NCBI RefSeq assembly: GCF_004005485.1 | Contig: NZ_RZUL01000002.1 | Coordinates: forward strand, 124,001-188,000 | Reading direction: 5' to 3' | DNA length: 64,000 nucleotides | Origin: Sphingobium algorifonticola | GTDB lineage: Bacteria > Pseudomonadota > Alphaproteobacteria > Sphingomonadales > Sphingomonadaceae | Part shown: positions 18,672 through 27,091 of the stretch, in pieces | Layout: the number at the start of each line of letters is the position of its first letter | Numbering within the stretch: position 1 is the first letter of the stretch | Made by a program: the position numbers and the translations under genes | Notes under the pieces: generated by a model | What the model saw: the letters and a program-made list of their open reading frames with translations, nothing else | What the model was told of the DNA's origin: nothing | The model's database searches: none

Positions 18672-19802
18672 TCAGGCAGCCTTGACCTGGGCATAGGCCC
18701 AGTCGAGCCAGGGACCGAGCGCCTCTATGTCGGCGGTGTCCACGGTCGCGCCGCACCAGATGCGCAGGCCCGGCGGGGCATCGCGATAGCCAGCGATGTC
18801 GAACGCCGCGCCTTCCTTTTCGAGGAGCCCTGCAAAGCTCTTGATGAACGCTTCGTCGGCCCCTTCGACCGTCAGGCACACGCTGGTCCTGGAGCGCGAC
18901 GCCGGATCGACAGCAAGATGGCCGAGCCAGTCGCGCGACCCCACAATTGCATCCAGGGCCGCCGCATTGGCATCGCTACGCGCGATCAGGCCCGCCGCGC
19001 CGCCGATGGACTTGCCCCATTCCAGCGCCACGATCGCATCCTCGACCGCCAGCATCGAGGGTGTGTTGATCGTTTCGCCCTTGAACACGCCTTCGGTCAG
19101 CTTGCCCTTCGAGACGAGACGGAAGACCTTGGGCAGCGGCCAGGCGGGGGTATAGCTTTCCAGCCGCTCGACCGCGCGCGGGCCAAGGATGAGGACGCCA
19201 TGCCCGCCTTCGCCGCCCAGCACTTTCTGCCAGGAGAAAGTGGCGACGTCGATCTTCGTCCAGTCGATCGGATAAGCGAACACCGCGCTGGTCGCGTCGG
19301 CGAAGGTGAGGCCTTCGCGGTCGTCGGGAATCCAGTCGGCATTGGGCACGCGCACGCCCGATGTCGTACCGTTCCAGGTGAACAGCACGTCGGTCGCGAA
19401 ATCGATGGCCGACAGATCGGGCAGCTGGCCATAATCGGCGCGCACGACGATCGGATCGATCTTGAGTTGCTTGACCGCGTCGGTCACCCAGCCTTCGCCG
19501 AAGCTCTCCCACGCCATCGCGGTGACCGGCCGCGCGCCCAGCATTGTCCACATCGCCATTTCGAAGGCGCCGGTGTCCGATCCCGGCACGATGCCGATGC
19601 GATGCGTGTCGGGCAGGTTGAGCAATTCGCGCATCAGATCGATGCAATAGGCGAGGCGCGCCTTGCCGATCTTCGACCGGTGTGAGCGCCCAAGCGATTC
19701 GAGCCCAAGTTTTTCGGGGGTCCAGCCGGGCGGCTTGGCGCAGGGGCCGGAGGAAAAGAACGGACGCGCAGGCAAAATGCCCGGACGGGGTACATCAGTC
19801 AT
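18672..19802 (-). CDS. serC: Phosphoserine aminotransferase
   Basis: SerC converts 3-phosphohydroxypyruvate to phosphoserine with glutamate and PLP. The 376-residue product has FFSSGPCAKPPGW near its start, GIVPGSDTGAFEMAMWTMLG, ADATSAVFAYPIDW and the PLP-lysine region VATFSWQKVLGGEGGHG. It is the alphaproteobacterial type rather than the E. coli type. ATG 19802 lies 5 bases after AGGAGAG, whose ribosome site is folded into a hairpin (see leader). It is first gene of serC-serA. Confidence 0.96.
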   Translation of the reverse strand: MTDVPRPGILPARPFFSSGPCAKPPGWTPEKLGLESLGRSHRSKIGKARLAYCIDLMRELLNLPDTHRIGIVPGSDTGAFEMAMWTMLGARPVTAMAWESFGEGWVTDAVKQLKIDPIVVRADYGQLPDLSAIDFATDVLFTWNGTTSGVRVPNADWIPDDREGLTFADATSAVFAYPIDWTKIDVATFSWQKVLGGEGGHGVLILGPRAVERLESYTPAWPLPKVFRLVSKGKLTEGVFKGETINTPSMLAVEDAIVALEWGKSIGGAAGLIARSDANAAALDAIVGSRDWLGHLAVDPASRSRTSVCLTVEGADEAFIKSFAGLLEKEGAAFDIAGYRDAPPGLRIWCGATVDTADIEALGPWLDWAYAQVKAA

Positions 19803-19850
19803 ATAGTCTCTCCTTACAGAGAGCACGCGCGGCGTTGGGACCGCGTGGCC
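19803..19850 (-). ncRNA. Probable serC leader RNA (serC motif), SD-sequestering
   Basis: Read on the minus strand, a GC-rich hairpin (19824-19850, arms CCACGCGG and CCGCGCGTG) is followed directly by CTCTC-TGTAAG-GAGAG (19808-19823). The second hairpin contains the AAGGAGAG ribosome site of serC. A two-hairpin leader before serC-serA is the described serC motif of alphaproteobacteria, whose ligand is not established to my knowledge. Assignment is from memory of that motif and from the fold seen here; a covariance-model search would decide. Confidence 0.6.
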
Positions 19851-19860
19851 CGTCGGCCGC

Positions 19861-19886
19861 CCTATAGATGCCCGGGGATTAGTCAA
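19861..19886 (-). promoter_or_regulatory. Possible serC promoter
   Basis: Minus-strand TTGACT (19881-19886) and TATAGG (19861-19866) are 14 bases apart, shorter than the usual 16-18. Transcription from here would make a leader of about 50 bases containing both hairpins. Confidence 0.35.
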
Positions 19887-19975
19887 GCGCCATCGCCGAC
19901 AGGGGCCGCGCGCACGACCAGCCGATGGGCCTGGCCGTTGCCTCCCGTTAACCATCGCCTGCTATATGTCCGGCG

Positions 19976-20659
19976 ATGAGCCGGCGATGGAAAAGAGGCG
20001 CGCTGTCCGTGCGTTGTGCCGCGGTTGCGGCCCTGTGCGCGCTGATTGCGGGCTGCGGCGGGACGCCTGAGCCGCGCCGCAGCGTGCGCCCGGTGCGTGC
20101 ACCCGCTCCGGCACCGGCGAACGCCCAGTCCCCCGAAATCCGCCAGTGCATCGCGAAACTCCGGTCGGCGGGCGTCCGCCTGGAGGCCTTGCCCGATCGG
20201 CGGTTCAGCGGCGGGTGCACTGCCATCGGGTCGGTCAAGCTGCTCGATTTCGGCGTACCCACGACCAACCTCACCACGATGACATGTCCGCTCGCCGAAA
20301 AGTTCGTCGGCTGGGCGCGCTATGGGGTGCAGCCGGCCGCGCGGCTGTTTCTGGGGGCAGAGCTGGTGCGGATCGAGACCTTCGGCACCTATAGCTGCCG
20401 CCCCATCGCCGGTTCGGGCCGTCTTTCCGAACATGCCAAGAGCAATGCGGTGGATGTCGCGGCCTTCGTGCTGGCGGACGGGCGGCGCGTTTCGGTGAAG
20501 AACGGCTGGACCGGCGACGATCGCGAACGGCAGTTCCTCCGCACCGTCCGGCAAAGCGCGTGCAGGCGATTTCGCACTGTCCTCAGCCCCGATTACAACG
20601 CCGCGCATCACGATCATCTGCATTTCGACCTGGGCGGGCGCGGCACCTATTGCCGTTGA
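19976..20659 (+). CDS. Extensin family lipoprotein
   Basis: The 227-residue protein has a lipoprotein signal with lipobox LIAGC (cysteine at 27), a Pro/Ala-rich linker and the extensin-like C-terminal domain (PF06904). Visible are IRQCIAKLRSAGVRLE, RFSGGCTAIGSVKLLDFGVP, a conserved SEHAKSNAVDVAAF and the terminal HHDHLHFDLGGRGTYC. The His/Asp pattern SEHxxxNAxD and HxDHxHxD resembles a metal-dependent peptidase of the D-Ala-D-Ala carboxypeptidase type, so a cell-wall role is plausible. It is divergent from serC. Confidence 0.88.
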   Translation: MSRRWKRGALSVRCAAVAALCALIAGCGGTPEPRRSVRPVRAPAPAPANAQSPEIRQCIAKLRSAGVRLEALPDRRFSGGCTAIGSVKLLDFGVPTTNLTTMTCPLAEKFVGWARYGVQPAARLFLGAELVRIETFGTYSCRPIAGSGRLSEHAKSNAVDVAAFVLADGRRVSVKNGWTGDDRERQFLRTVRQSACRRFRTVLSPDYNAAHHDHLHFDLGGRGTYCR

Positions 20660-20708
20660 TGCAGCCGATGGCCTTGGCAAGCGCATGCCCCTTGGCTAAT
20701 GGCGGTCG

Positions 20709-21587
20709 ATGACCAGAAAAGAGCTAGAAGAGCGCAAGTTTCGCCCTGCCAAGCAGGAAGCGAAAGACGCCGCCAAGAATCTTCAGACCCCGCAAACCAC
20801 CAGCGCCGCATACAGGCTGGCGTTTCAGGACACCGACTTTCTGTTGCGGGAAGACCTGCGCCCGGTGCGGTTCCAGCTTGAGCTGCTCAAGCCCGAATTG
20901 CTGATGAACGAAGCGAAGATCGAATCGATCTTTGTCTTCTATGGCTCGGCGCGCATCCCCGATCCCGACAAGGCGACGGCGCGGCTGGCCCAGGCGACGA
21001 CCGATGCGGAACGCCGCATCGCGCAGAGCCTCGTCGACAAATCGCAATATTATACCGAAGCCCGCCGTCTTGCGAACATCGCCGCGCGCTATCCCGTTGG
21101 CGAGGACGGGCAGCAGAACTTCGTCGTCTGTTCAGGGGGTGGCCCCTCGATCATGGAAGCGGCCAATCGCGGCGCGGCGGATGTCGGCGCGCCTTCGATC
21201 GGCATGAACATCGTGCTGCCGCACGAACAGGCCCCCAATATCTATGTGACGCCGGAATTGTCGTTCCAGTTCCATTATTTCGCGCTGCGCAAGATGCATT
21301 TTCTGCTGCGGGCGCGGGCGCTGGCGGTGTTTCCCGGCGGCTTTGGCACCTTCGACGAAATGTTCGAGCTGCTGACCCTCATTCAGACGGGCAAGATGAA
21401 GCCCATACCGGTGCTGCTGTTCGGGCGGGCATTCTGGAACAGAGTCGTCAATTTCGAGGCGCTGGCCGACGAAGGCGTGATCGCGCATCGCGATCTCGAC
21501 CTCATCACCTGGGTTGAAACGGCCGAGGACGCGTGGAAGGCAGTCTGCGCCTTCTACAAGGACGACAATCTGATGGGCTGCGATTGA
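20709..21587 (+). CDS. LOG family protein (lysine decarboxylase-like Rossmann fold)
   Basis: A 292-residue protein with the LOG signature PGGFGTFDEMFELLTLIQTG and the upstream VVCSGGGPSIMEAANRGAAD. Members of this fold include cytokinin riboside phosphoribohydrolases and nucleotide 5'-monophosphate nucleosidases (PpnN-like). The N-terminal 75 residues are longer than in the small LOG group, which argues for the second type. Exact substrate cannot be read from sequence. Confidence 0.88.
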   Translation: MTRKELEERKFRPAKQEAKDAAKNLQTPQTTSAAYRLAFQDTDFLLREDLRPVRFQLELLKPELLMNEAKIESIFVFYGSARIPDPDKATARLAQATTDAERRIAQSLVDKSQYYTEARRLANIAARYPVGEDGQQNFVVCSGGGPSIMEAANRGAADVGAPSIGMNIVLPHEQAPNIYVTPELSFQFHYFALRKMHFLLRARALAVFPGGFGTFDEMFELLTLIQTGKMKPIPVLLFGRAFWNRVVNFEALADEGVIAHRDLDLITWVETAEDAWKAVCAFYKDDNLMGCD

Positions 21588-21594
21588 CGCTCCA

Positions 21595-21620
21595 AATCCT
21601 CCCCCTGCCAGGGGAGGATT
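21595..21620. terminator. Bidirectional hairpin between LOG gene and cytochrome c gene
   Basis: A 10-bp perfect stem AATCCTCCCC / GGGGAGGATT with loop CTGCCA lies between the two converging genes. It resembles a half unit of the family C repeats. Confidence 0.65.
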
Positions 21621-21626
21621 ATAGGG

Positions 21627-22232
21627 TCATTCCGCTGCGTTGGCGGCGGGTTCCGCGGCATTGGCGGCCGGTTCGGCAGCGTTCGCGGCGGCTTCGGCAG
21701 GGGCAGCTTCTGCGGCGGGCAGCGGCAGGTTGGAGCCCTGGGCATTGAGATAGGCGATCACATTGGCACGATCGACGCCGTTGCCCAGGCCCGCAAAGGT
21801 CATCTTGGTGCCGTCGGCATAGGCGCGCGGGCTTTTCAGCCAGGCATCGAGCGCCTCGAACGTCCAGTTGCCCGACACGCTCTTGAGCGCGTCGGAATAG
21901 GCAAAGCCTGCGATGCTGGCATGCGGCTTGCCGACGATGCCGTAGAGATTGGGACCGATGCCGTTCGCGCCGCCCTGGTTGACCGTGTGGCAGGCCGCGC
22001 ACTTGCCGAACACCTTTTCACCTGCCGCGACATCGGCGCTCGCCAGCAAGGTGGCGATGCCCGGGCCTTCGTCCGCACCGGCACCGCCCTCGGCTTCCAC
22101 GCCTTCGATCGCATAGCCCATTTTCTCGGGCCGTCCGCCGTGAAAAATCTTGCCACTGACGATCGTGCCACCCAGTGCGATGATCCCTGCGAACAGCGCC
22201 CAGCCGGCCATGGTATTGAAACGATCGTCCAT
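21627..22232 (-). CDS. Membrane-anchored class I cytochrome c
   Basis: The 201-residue protein has one N-terminal membrane helix (about 9-27) that serves as anchor, then a mitochondrial-type cytochrome c domain with haem motif CAACH (KCAACHTVNQGG), GIGPNLYGIVGK and the methionine ligand in TKMTFAGLG. This fits the CycM/c552 group that carries electrons between the bc1 complex and cytochrome oxidase. The C-terminal 30 residues are a low-complexity tail of repeated AAEPAAN units. It is divergent from pheA. Confidence 0.92.
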   Translation of the reverse strand: MDDRFNTMAGWALFAGIIALGGTIVSGKIFHGGRPEKMGYAIEGVEAEGGAGADEGPGIATLLASADVAAGEKVFGKCAACHTVNQGGANGIGPNLYGIVGKPHASIAGFAYSDALKSVSGNWTFEALDAWLKSPRAYADGTKMTFAGLGNGVDRANVIAYLNAQGSNLPLPAAEAAPAEAAANAAEPAANAAEPAANAAE

Positions 22233-22376
22233 GCGTAAGACTTCCTCCGAACTGATCTGTACCTGCGCCTCAAATCCCTCGGGCGCGCCATATGCGGCCC
22301 GCCATAATGACGCAAGTGCGAACGCGCAAGCACCGCTTGCGTCTATCCAGATGAGAGCCTAAGCGCCTACGCGCCT

Positions 22377-23264
22377 ATGGACGCATTTCCCCTTCCTGCG
22401 CAGCGCCTGGTCGCCGAAATGGCGGAAAAGGCCGCGCGTGACCCATCCCGCGCCATTGCCTATCAGGGCGCGCCGGGGGCCAATTCGCATCTGGCCGCGC
22501 TCGGCTATGCGCCCGATTGCATTCCCTTGCCCTGCTTCGCGTTCGAAGATGCGATCGACGCCGTGCGCGAGGGGCGCGCCGACCGGGCGATCATCCCGAT
22601 CGAAAACTCCCTGCACGGGCGCGTCGCGGACATGCATTTTCTGCTCCCGGAATCCGGCCTGCATATCGTCGACGAATATTTCCTGCGCATCCGCCACTGC
22701 CTGATGGCGGTGAGCGACACGCCGGTCACCAGTGCGATCAGCCATCCGCAGGCGCTTGGCCAGTGCCGCCATTATCTGCGTGCGCAGGGCATCCAGCCGG
22801 TCAGCTATGCCGACACCGCAGGCGCCGCCGCGCTGGTGGCGGAGCGGCAGGAGGAAGGGGCGGCCGCCATTGCGCCTTATCTCGCGGCCGAAACCTACGG
22901 CCTGCGGCTGATCGCGGAAAACATCGAGGACAGCGACGACAATATGACGCGCTTCGTCGTGCTGGCGCGCGAACCGCATGTGCCCGATGGCGACGGGCCG
23001 GTGATGACGACGTTCCTGTTCGAAGTGCGCAACGTCGCCGCCTCGCTCTATAAGGCGCTGGGCGGCTTTGCGACCAACGGCGTCAACATGACCAAGCTGG
23101 AAAGCTATCAGCGCGGCGCGAGCTTCGCCATGACGGAGTTCTTCGCCGATATCGAGGGCATGCCCGGCACGCCGGCCATCGACCGCGCGCTGGAAGAGCT
23201 GACGTTCCACACCAAATGGGTGCGCATATTGGGCAGTTATCGGCAGGCGCGACCGCGCAGCTGA
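22377..23264 (+). CDS. pheA: Prephenate dehydratase
   Basis: PheA turns prephenate into phenylpyruvate for phenylalanine synthesis. The 295-residue monofunctional enzyme has AYQGAPGANSHLAAL, IPIENSLHGRVADMHFLL, SHPQALGQCRHYL and DNMTRFVVLA, followed by an ACT domain with NGVNMTKLESYQRGASFAM for phenylalanine feedback. The typical ESRP of the ACT domain reads ESYQ here. No chorismate mutase domain is fused. It shares a promoter gap with the divergent cytochrome gene. Confidence 0.96.
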   Translation: MDAFPLPAQRLVAEMAEKAARDPSRAIAYQGAPGANSHLAALGYAPDCIPLPCFAFEDAIDAVREGRADRAIIPIENSLHGRVADMHFLLPESGLHIVDEYFLRIRHCLMAVSDTPVTSAISHPQALGQCRHYLRAQGIQPVSYADTAGAAALVAERQEEGAAAIAPYLAAETYGLRLIAENIEDSDDNMTRFVVLAREPHVPDGDGPVMTTFLFEVRNVAASLYKALGGFATNGVNMTKLESYQRGASFAMTEFFADIEGMPGTPAIDRALEELTFHTKWVRILGSYRQARPRS

Positions 23265-23301
23265 TCCGTGCCGTCGCGATTGGCTATGGCCGCAGCCAGT
23301 A

Positions 23302-23664
23302 TCAGCGCGGCCGTTCCTTCAGCCATGCGCGCGCCTCGTCTTCGGTTGCGAACAGGGCGCTATTGCCCGGCGCATCCTGAACAACCCGCTTGATCTGCAA
23401 CCGGATCAGGGCGCTCGACACGACAATCGCGACATGGCGCACACCCAGGATGTGGAGCCGCGCAATCCCGTGTTCCAGCATGTCCGTCAAGGCAGCAGGC
23501 AAAAGCTCGGCACATATGACAAGGAGATTGCAGGTGCCGGTTTGCCGCATCATCGTGACGATCGCGTCCGTCAATTCCTTTTGCTCGCGCTCAAGCTGGT
23601 GAACATCCGTGACCGGAACGGTATGCAGGCGTACAAGATTGTCATGTGTTTCCAGTGTTATCAT
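23302..23664 (-). CDS. STAS/SpoIIAA-like small protein
   Basis: A 120-residue soluble protein ending in ALFATEDEARAWLKE, a pattern typical of SpoIIAA-like/STAS-fold proteins of unknown role in proteobacteria. The middle has alternating strands and helices (HVAIVVSSALIRLQIKRVV). It lies just downstream of polA in the same direction (3-base gap) and could be co-transcribed. Fold assignment moderate, function unknown. Confidence 0.6.
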   Translation of the reverse strand: MITLETHDNLVRLHTVPVTDVHQLEREQKELTDAIVTMMRQTGTCNLLVICAELLPAALTDMLEHGIARLHILGVRHVAIVVSSALIRLQIKRVVQDAPGNSALFATEDEARAWLKERPR

Positions 23665-23666
23665 GA

Positions 23667-26459
23667 CTAATGCGCCGCGCCCCAGCTGGGCCCTGTGCCG
23701 ATCTCCACGCCCAGCGGCACGGACAGTTTCACCATCGGTTCCGCCGCCCCTTCCATGACCGTGCGGATGACGGCGCTGGCCGCCTCGACATCGCCTTCGG
23801 GCAGTTCGAACACCAGTTCGTCGTGCACCTGCAACAGCATCTTCACCCGGTCCAGCCCGGCCGCTTCCAGCGCAGGGCCCATCCGCACCATGGCGCGTTT
23901 GATGATGTCGGCGCTGGTCCCCTGAATCGGGGCGTTGATCGCCGCGCGCTCCGCCCCCTGCCGCTCATGCTGGAGCGGGGCGGTGATGCGCGGGAACCAG
24001 GTTTTCCGGCCGAACAGGGTTTCGGTATAGCCTTGCGCGCGGGCCTTTTCGATCGTCTCGTTGATATAGACGCTGATGCCGGGGAAGCGTTCGTAATAGC
24101 GGCTGATCATGTCCTGCGCTTCGTCCGCGCCAATCTCCAGCCGGGCGGCGAGGCCCCAGCGGCTGATGCCGTAGAGGATGGCGAAGTTGATCGTCTTCGC
24201 CCGGCCGCGCGTGTCGCGATTGACTGTGCCGAACAATTCCTGCGCCGTGCGGTTGTGAATATCCTCGCCTGCCGCGAACGCCTCGCGCAGGGCGGGCACG
24301 TCGGCCATATGCGCGGCAAGGCGCAGCTCGATCTGGCTATAGTCGGCCGCAAGGATGACATTGCCCGGCTCGGCAATGAAAGCATGGCGGATCTGCCGCC
24401 CCGTCTCCGTGCGGATCGGGATGTTCTGAAGGTTGGGATCGGTGGAGGACAGCCGCCCGGTCTGCGCGCCGGTCAGCGAATAGCTGGTGTGGACGCGGCC
24501 GGTCACCGGGTTGATCTGCGCCTGTAGCGCATCGGTATAGGTCGACTTCAGCTTCGACAATTGGCGCCAGTCGAGCACCTTGCCGGAAATCTCCGACCCT
24601 TCGGCCTTCAGCTTCTCCAGGATGGTGACGTCGGTGGAATAGGCACCCGACTTGCCTTTCTTGCCGCCTTTCAGGCCCAGTTTGTCGAAGAGGATCGCGC
24701 CGAGCTGCTGCGTGCTGCCGATGGCGAAGGGCTGGCCGGCGAGCGCGTGGATTTCGGTTTCCAGCGCGGCGATGCCGTCGGCAAACTCGCCCGACAGGCG
24801 GGAGAGATGATCGCGATCGACCTTGATGCCGGTGCGTTCCATGGTCGCGATCACCGGCACCAAAGGCCGGTCGACCAGTTCGTAGACGCGCGTCGCCCCT
24901 TCCTGATGCAGCCGCGGCTTGAAGATGGTCCACAGGCGCAGGGTGACGTCGGCATCCTCGGCGGCATAGGCGGTCGCCTTGTCCAGCGGCACTTCGGCAA
25001 AGCTGATCTGGTTCTTGCCGCTGCCAACCACATCCTTGAACGCGATGCATATATGATCGAGGTGCACCCGCGCGGCCTCGTCCATGCCATGCCCGGCCAG
25101 GCTCTTGCCCGCGTCGAGATCGAAGCTCATCACGATCGTATCATCGAACGGGGCGATCGTGATGCCGTGGCGGGCCAGCACCGTCATGTCATATTTCAGA
25201 TTCTGGCCGACCTTCAGCACGCTGTCATCGGCCAGCAGCGGCCGGAGCTTTTCAATCACCGTGTCGAGTGGCAGCTGCTCGGGCTTTTCGGCGAACATGT
25301 CCGTTCCGCCATGGCCGACGGGGATGTAGCAGGCGGCATTCGGCCCGGTCGCCAGGCTGATGCCGACAAGGCGGGCGCTGGTGCTGTCGAGGCTGTCGGT
25401 TTCGGTGTCGATGGCGACGATGCCTTCGCCGTGCGCGGCGGCAATCCAGCGGTCCAGCGCGTCGGCCGTCACCACCGTTTCATAGGCGCTGCGGTCGATC
25501 GGCGCGACGGGCGCGGCGACCGGGGACGCCATGGGCGGGGCTGGCGCGGCCGCGGCATCCTGCGTCAATGATGTCGGGGCAACCTTTGCCGCGCCACCAC
25601 TCAGCCGGTTCAGCAGCGCCTTGAACCCCTGATGCTCCAGGAAGGCGCGCAGCGGTGCTTCCGGTATGCCTTTCAGTGTCAGCGCGTCGAGCGGCTCGGG
25701 CAACGCCATATCGCTTTTCAATTCGACCAGCCGCCGGGAGAGTCGCGCCATCTCGCTATGTTCGATCAGATTGTCGCGCATCTTCGAAGGCTTCATGTCG
25801 GGCGCGGCGGCGAGCACCTTTTCCAGGTCGCCATATTCGGTAATGAGTTTCGCGGCGGTTTTCGGGCCGATGCCGGGAACGCCGGGGACATTGTCCACGC
25901 TGTCGCCCATCAGCGCCAGCACATCGCCAAGCTGTTCGGGAGCCACACCGAACTTGCCCATCACATAATCCGGGCCGCGCCGCTCGTTCTTCATCGTGTC
26001 GTACATGTCGACGCCGGGCTGGATGAGCTGCATCAGATCCTTGTCGGAACTGACAATGGTGACATGCCATCCCGCCGCGATCGCCGCCCGTGTGTAGGTG
26101 GCGATGATGTCGTCCGCCTCGAACCCGGCTTCCTCGATGCAGGGGAGGGAAAAGGCGCGGGTGGCGTCCCGGATCATCGGAAATTGCGGCACCAGGTCTT
26201 CGGGCGGCGGCGGGCGGTGCGCCTTGTACTGGTCGTACATGTCGTTGCGGAACGTGTGGCTGCCCTTGTCCAGGATGACGGCCATATGCGTCGGGCCCTC
26301 GGCCGCGCCCAACTCCGCCGCCAGCTTCCACAGCATCGCAGTATAGCCATAGACCGCGCCGACCGGCTGCCCCTGCGGATTGGTGAGCGGGGGAAGCTGA
26401 TGATAGGCGCGAAAGATATAACCGCTGCCATCGACGAGGTAGAGATGATTCTGGGACAT
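23667..26459 (-). CDS. polA: DNA polymerase I
   Basis: PolA fills gaps in repair and removes RNA primers. The 930-residue protein has all three domains: an N-terminal 5'-3' exonuclease (YLVDGSGYIFRAYH; VDNVPGVPGIGPKTAAKLI), a 3'-5' exonuclease with the DxE motif IVAIDTETDSLD, and the polymerase domain with ILAADYSQIELRLAAHM, the O-helix RGRAKTINFAILYG and motif C VHDELVFELP. All catalytic residues appear intact. ATG 26459 is the family start. It is divergent from the PemK-like gene. Confidence 0.98.
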   Translation of the reverse strand: MSQNHLYLVDGSGYIFRAYHQLPPLTNPQGQPVGAVYGYTAMLWKLAAELGAAEGPTHMAVILDKGSHTFRNDMYDQYKAHRPPPPEDLVPQFPMIRDATRAFSLPCIEEAGFEADDIIATYTRAAIAAGWHVTIVSSDKDLMQLIQPGVDMYDTMKNERRGPDYVMGKFGVAPEQLGDVLALMGDSVDNVPGVPGIGPKTAAKLITEYGDLEKVLAAAPDMKPSKMRDNLIEHSEMARLSRRLVELKSDMALPEPLDALTLKGIPEAPLRAFLEHQGFKALLNRLSGGAAKVAPTSLTQDAAAAPAPPMASPVAAPVAPIDRSAYETVVTADALDRWIAAAHGEGIVAIDTETDSLDSTSARLVGISLATGPNAACYIPVGHGGTDMFAEKPEQLPLDTVIEKLRPLLADDSVLKVGQNLKYDMTVLARHGITIAPFDDTIVMSFDLDAGKSLAGHGMDEAARVHLDHICIAFKDVVGSGKNQISFAEVPLDKATAYAAEDADVTLRLWTIFKPRLHQEGATRVYELVDRPLVPVIATMERTGIKVDRDHLSRLSGEFADGIAALETEIHALAGQPFAIGSTQQLGAILFDKLGLKGGKKGKSGAYSTDVTILEKLKAEGSEISGKVLDWRQLSKLKSTYTDALQAQINPVTGRVHTSYSLTGAQTGRLSSTDPNLQNIPIRTETGRQIRHAFIAEPGNVILAADYSQIELRLAAHMADVPALREAFAAGEDIHNRTAQELFGTVNRDTRGRAKTINFAILYGISRWGLAARLEIGADEAQDMISRYYERFPGISVYINETIEKARAQGYTETLFGRKTWFPRITAPLQHERQGAERAAINAPIQGTSADIIKRAMVRMGPALEAAGLDRVKMLLQVHDELVFELPEGDVEAASAVIRTVMEGAAEPMVKLSVPLGVEIGTGPSWGAAH

Positions 26460-26542
26460 GGGGAGGGGATAGCGCAGTGGCCTTCGCAACATAAGCCCCA
26501 TCAGACTTGCCTTTACGACGCATCCACTTTTACAAGTGAGAG

Positions 26543-26968
26543 ATGCCTATCCGTGAACATCCAAAACTCGGTACGCTATTGTTATGTGATTTCAGCAGCG
26601 GTTTTCATGTTCCTGAAATGACAAAACGTAGGCCGGTTATTGTTATCAGCCCGAAAATAGCCAATCGGCCGCATTTATGCACTATCGTTGCGCTCAGTCA
26701 GACGGCACCCAATCCCATTATGCCTTATCATTGTCAGATCGACCTTCATCCGGCGCTGCCGCATCCTTATGAAAATAAGGGCGTTTGGGTTAAGGGGGAT
26801 ATGGTCAACGCAGTAGGTTTCCATCGTCTCGATTTTGTCCGTATCGGACACTATCCTGACGGCAAGCGCAGATACTTATATGATCCTCAATCAATTGAAA
26901 ATATACAGAAAGTTAGGCAGTGTGTGCTGCGCGCGTTGAACCTTTCAACCTTGACAAAGTATCTGTGA
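26543..26968 (+). CDS. Orphan PemK/MazF-like growth-inhibitor protein
   Basis: A 141-residue protein with the start of a MazF/PemK fold: GTLLLCDFSSGF, then EMTKRRPVIVISP, and a later GVWVKGDMVNAVGF. MazF-like toxins are sequence-specific RNases normally paired with an upstream antitoxin. No antitoxin frame of plausible size is visible on either side: polA is divergent upstream and a long hairpin follows. The gene is clearly AT-richer than its surroundings, which suggests transfer. Family call moderate. Confidence 0.65.
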   Translation: MPIREHPKLGTLLLCDFSSGFHVPEMTKRRPVIVISPKIANRPHLCTIVALSQTAPNPIMPYHCQIDLHPALPHPYENKGVWVKGDMVNAVGFHRLDFVRIGHYPDGKRRYLYDPQSIENIQKVRQCVLRALNLSTLTKYL

Positions 26969-27032
26969 TTATCTATGTCCTGTGACGCTAGCGGCTCTCC
27001 TTGATGGATCCGCGTCTAAGACCCTTACGGGC

Positions 27033-27068
27033 CATCGGTTGTTAGCGATCGCAAGCTGGCAGCCGATG
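27033..27068. terminator. Long 14-bp hairpin between two converging genes
   Basis: CATCGGTTGTTAGC and GCTGGCAGCCGATG pair over 14 positions (three as G-U in the plus-strand RNA) around loop GATCGCAA. It lies between the PemK-like gene and the class-A-like hydrolase, and may end transcripts from both sides; there is no U-tract. Confidence 0.5.
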
Positions 27069-27091
27069 TAGAGCAGCAAAACAGTTCAAAT

